Shown here one piece after another: positions 14,302 to 15,295 of a stretch of 15,295 bases of DNA. The position numbers and the translations under genes were made by a program. The DNA comes from Gammaproteobacteria bacterium (GTDB taxonomy: Bacteria > Pseudomonadota > Gammaproteobacteria > SZUA-229). Within the stretch, counting starts at the first letter, position 1; every line of letters begins with the position of its first letter. Below the pieces are notes generated by a model. That model was not told where the DNA came from. It saw nothing but the letters and a program-made list of their open reading frames with translations, and made no database searches. The DNA lies in assembly GCA_016191795.1 (NCBI GenBank), contig JACPVK010000187.1, forward strand, positions 1 to 15,295, read 5' to 3'.

Positions 14302-15003
14302 ATGACTACCACTCCAACCAAAACACCGCGCCCGCTTCGTACTGTTAAAAGCTTTGTCCGCCGTCAGGGACGATTAACGCTGGGCCAGGAAAAAGCGCTG
14401 GAAACTGTATGGCCGGTTTATGGCGTGGAATTCAAACCTGAAAAACTGGATTTGAATACGCTATTTGGCCGCCATGCCGAAACCATACTCGAAATCGGTT
14501 TTGGCAACGGCGATTCGTTGTTACAAATGGCGATCAAACATCCCGAAAAAAATTATATCGGCATTGAAGTACATCGCCCCGGCATTGGGCATTTACTGCA
14601 AAATATTGAACAAACTGAAACTCGAAATATTCGCGTTTTTTGTCACGATGCGATTGATGTTTTGAAGCAACAAATACCCGATCATTCTCTGGATCGGTTA
14701 CAGCTTTTTTTCCCCGACCCCTGGCATAAAACCCGTCATCACAAACGCCGCATTGTGCAGCCGGATTTTGCCTTGCTGGTGGCACAAAAACTGAAACACG
14801 GCGGCCTGTTTCATCTCGCCACCGACTGGCAGAATTATGCCGAACACATGCTCAAGGTTTTGAACGCATGCCATCCTTTCCACAATCTTTCTGCCGAAAA
14901 TATTTTTGTGCCGCGCCCGGAAGAAAGACCACTGACCAAATTTGAACAACGGGGTCACAGACTGGGTCATGGAGTCTGGGATTTGTTGTATCAGCGAAAC
15001 TGA
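14302..15003 (+). CDS. trmB: tRNA (guanine-N7-)-methyltransferase
   Basis: SAM-dependent enzyme that methylates G46 of tRNAs. It is 233 residues from the ATG at 14302. The SAM-binding motif EIGFGNGDSLL is at 64-74, GIEVHRPGIG at 87-96 and the TrmB hallmark FFPDPWHKTRHHKRRIVQ at 136-153, with DWQNYAEHM and a C-terminal TKFEQRGHRLGHGVWDL. The frame is open back to a GTG at 14284, but that codon is in the arm of inverted repeat copy A. The ATG is the more natural start and gives the usual TrmB length. No Shine-Dalgarno precedes either candidate. It follows thiG as in P. aeruginosa and is flanked on both sides by copies of the same inverted repeat. Confidence 0.96.
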   Translation: MTTTPTKTPRPLRTVKSFVRRQGRLTLGQEKALETVWPVYGVEFKPEKLDLNTLFGRHAETILEIGFGNGDSLLQMAIKHPEKNYIGIEVHRPGIGHLLQNIEQTETRNIRVFCHDAIDVLKQQIPDHSLDRLQLFFPDPWHKTRHHKRRIVQPDFALLVAQKLKHGGLFHLATDWQNYAEHMLKVLNACHPFHNLSAENIFVPRPEERPLTKFEQRGHRLGHGVWDLLYQRN

Positions 15004-15011
15004 TAAAAACA

Positions 15012-15086
15012 TGACACGGAGAAACGGAGACGCAGAGAAATAATTGTTACAACTCTGAGTCTCTGCGACTCTGTGTCGATCTTTTT
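15012..15086. repeat. Long imperfect inverted repeat, copy B; probable bidirectional terminator
   Basis: The left arm 15012-15037 and right arm 15053-15078 pair at 19 of 26 positions and are built from the same GACACAGAG/GACGCAGAG units as copy A. On the plus strand the arm is followed by CTTTTTT (15081-15087). On the minus strand the other arm is followed by a T5 run (15010-15006). It lies between convergent trmB and the truncated membrane protein gene, so it is well placed to stop transcription from both sides. Confidence 0.75.
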
Positions 15087-15096
15087 TACTGTTTTA

Positions 15097-15295
15097 TTAA
15101 TGCGGCTGCACTGCCTCAACATGCGTGGGTGCCACGGGCATATCCTTGTGCGGATCATGCGGATGCCAGCCAACAATGGCGAGCATAATGAAAAATCCAA
15201 TGACATAAGCCACAGCCACGTGCCAGCCATGTTTCAGCCAGCTACCGACGGATCGTGCTTCGGGGAACAGATTGGATAAGGCCACGCCCGCTGAA
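15097..15295 (-). CDS. C-terminal fragment of a membrane protein with a His-rich tail, unidentified
   Basis: The frame is open to the right-hand window edge, so the start lies outside; 65 residues are visible. They show an amphipathic stretch (SNLFPEARSVGSWLKHGW), one hydrophobic helix (VAVAYVIGFFIMLAIVGW), and a short polar tail rich in His, Pro and Asp (HPHDPHKD, then HVEAVQPH). The stop is 15097-15099. I do not recognise the family. It converges with trmB across inverted repeat copy B. The visible codons show no frame disruption, and the hydrophobic helix supports a real gene over chance. Confidence 0.65.
   Translation of the reverse strand, partial: SAGVALSNLFPEARSVGSWLKHGWHVAVAYVIGFFIMLAIVGWHPHDPHKDMPVAPTHVEAVQPH

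Noticed and set aside
14221..15086. CRISPR-like array around trmB
   Set aside because: The repeated units form two hairpins with a gene between them; there are no regularly spaced direct repeats with unique spacers and no cas genes.

Overview
The window looks like a chromosomal segment of a gammaproteobacterium with moderate GC content. The clearest reason is gene order. Read from right to left, thiO, a FimT/GspH pseudopilin, pilV, pilW, pilX, pilY1, pilE, then (on the opposite strand) ispH, lspA and ileS, is the arrangement I recall around PA4548-PA4560 of Pseudomonas aeruginosa. thiS-thiG-trmB is also a familiar gammaproteobacterial trio. The genus cannot be named from this sequence alone.

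Layout. (1) 1-3699, plus strand: 5'-truncated ileS, lspA and ispH, joined by start/stop overlaps. (2) 3708-3737: a bidirectional hairpin terminator between convergent ispH and pilE. (3) 3756-10631, minus strand: a type IV pilus minor-pilin/tip operon, transcribed fimT, pilV, pilW, pilX, a small exported CxxC protein, pilY1, pilE. Most genes are almost contiguous. The two wider gaps, before pilY1 and before pilE, each hold a hairpin. (4) 10702-11790, minus: thiO, glycine oxidase. (5) 11871-12884, minus: an unrecognised exported cysteine-rich protein with its own terminator. (6) 12885-13107: a divergent promoter region. (7) 13108-15003, plus: thiS, thiG, trmB, with a hairpin in the thiS-thiG gap and two related long inverted repeats flanking trmB. 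(8) 15097-15295, minus: the 3' end of an unidentified membrane protein gene running off the window. No gene-free stretch exceeds 300 bases.

How the genes work together. ThiO, ThiS and ThiG form the oxygen-dependent bacterial route to the thiamin thiazole: ThiO makes the glycine-derived imine, thiocarboxylated ThiS donates sulfur, and ThiG forms the ring. The pilus cluster encodes a priming/tip complex (GspH-, PilV-, PilW-, PilX- and PilE-type minor pilins plus the PilY1 tip adhesin). The FimT C-terminus carries a GRTR tetrapeptide that fits the GRxR DNA-binding motif described for competence FimT, so DNA uptake is a plausible role. ileS, lspA and ispH are housekeeping genes (tRNA charging, lipoprotein maturation, isoprenoid synthesis).

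Most of the window is conserved biology. The parts worth pursuing are the small CxxC exported protein inside the pilus operon, the cysteine-rich coiled-coil exported protein lying between the thi genes, the repeat family around trmB, and RNA hairpins placed at gene starts in the pilus operon.
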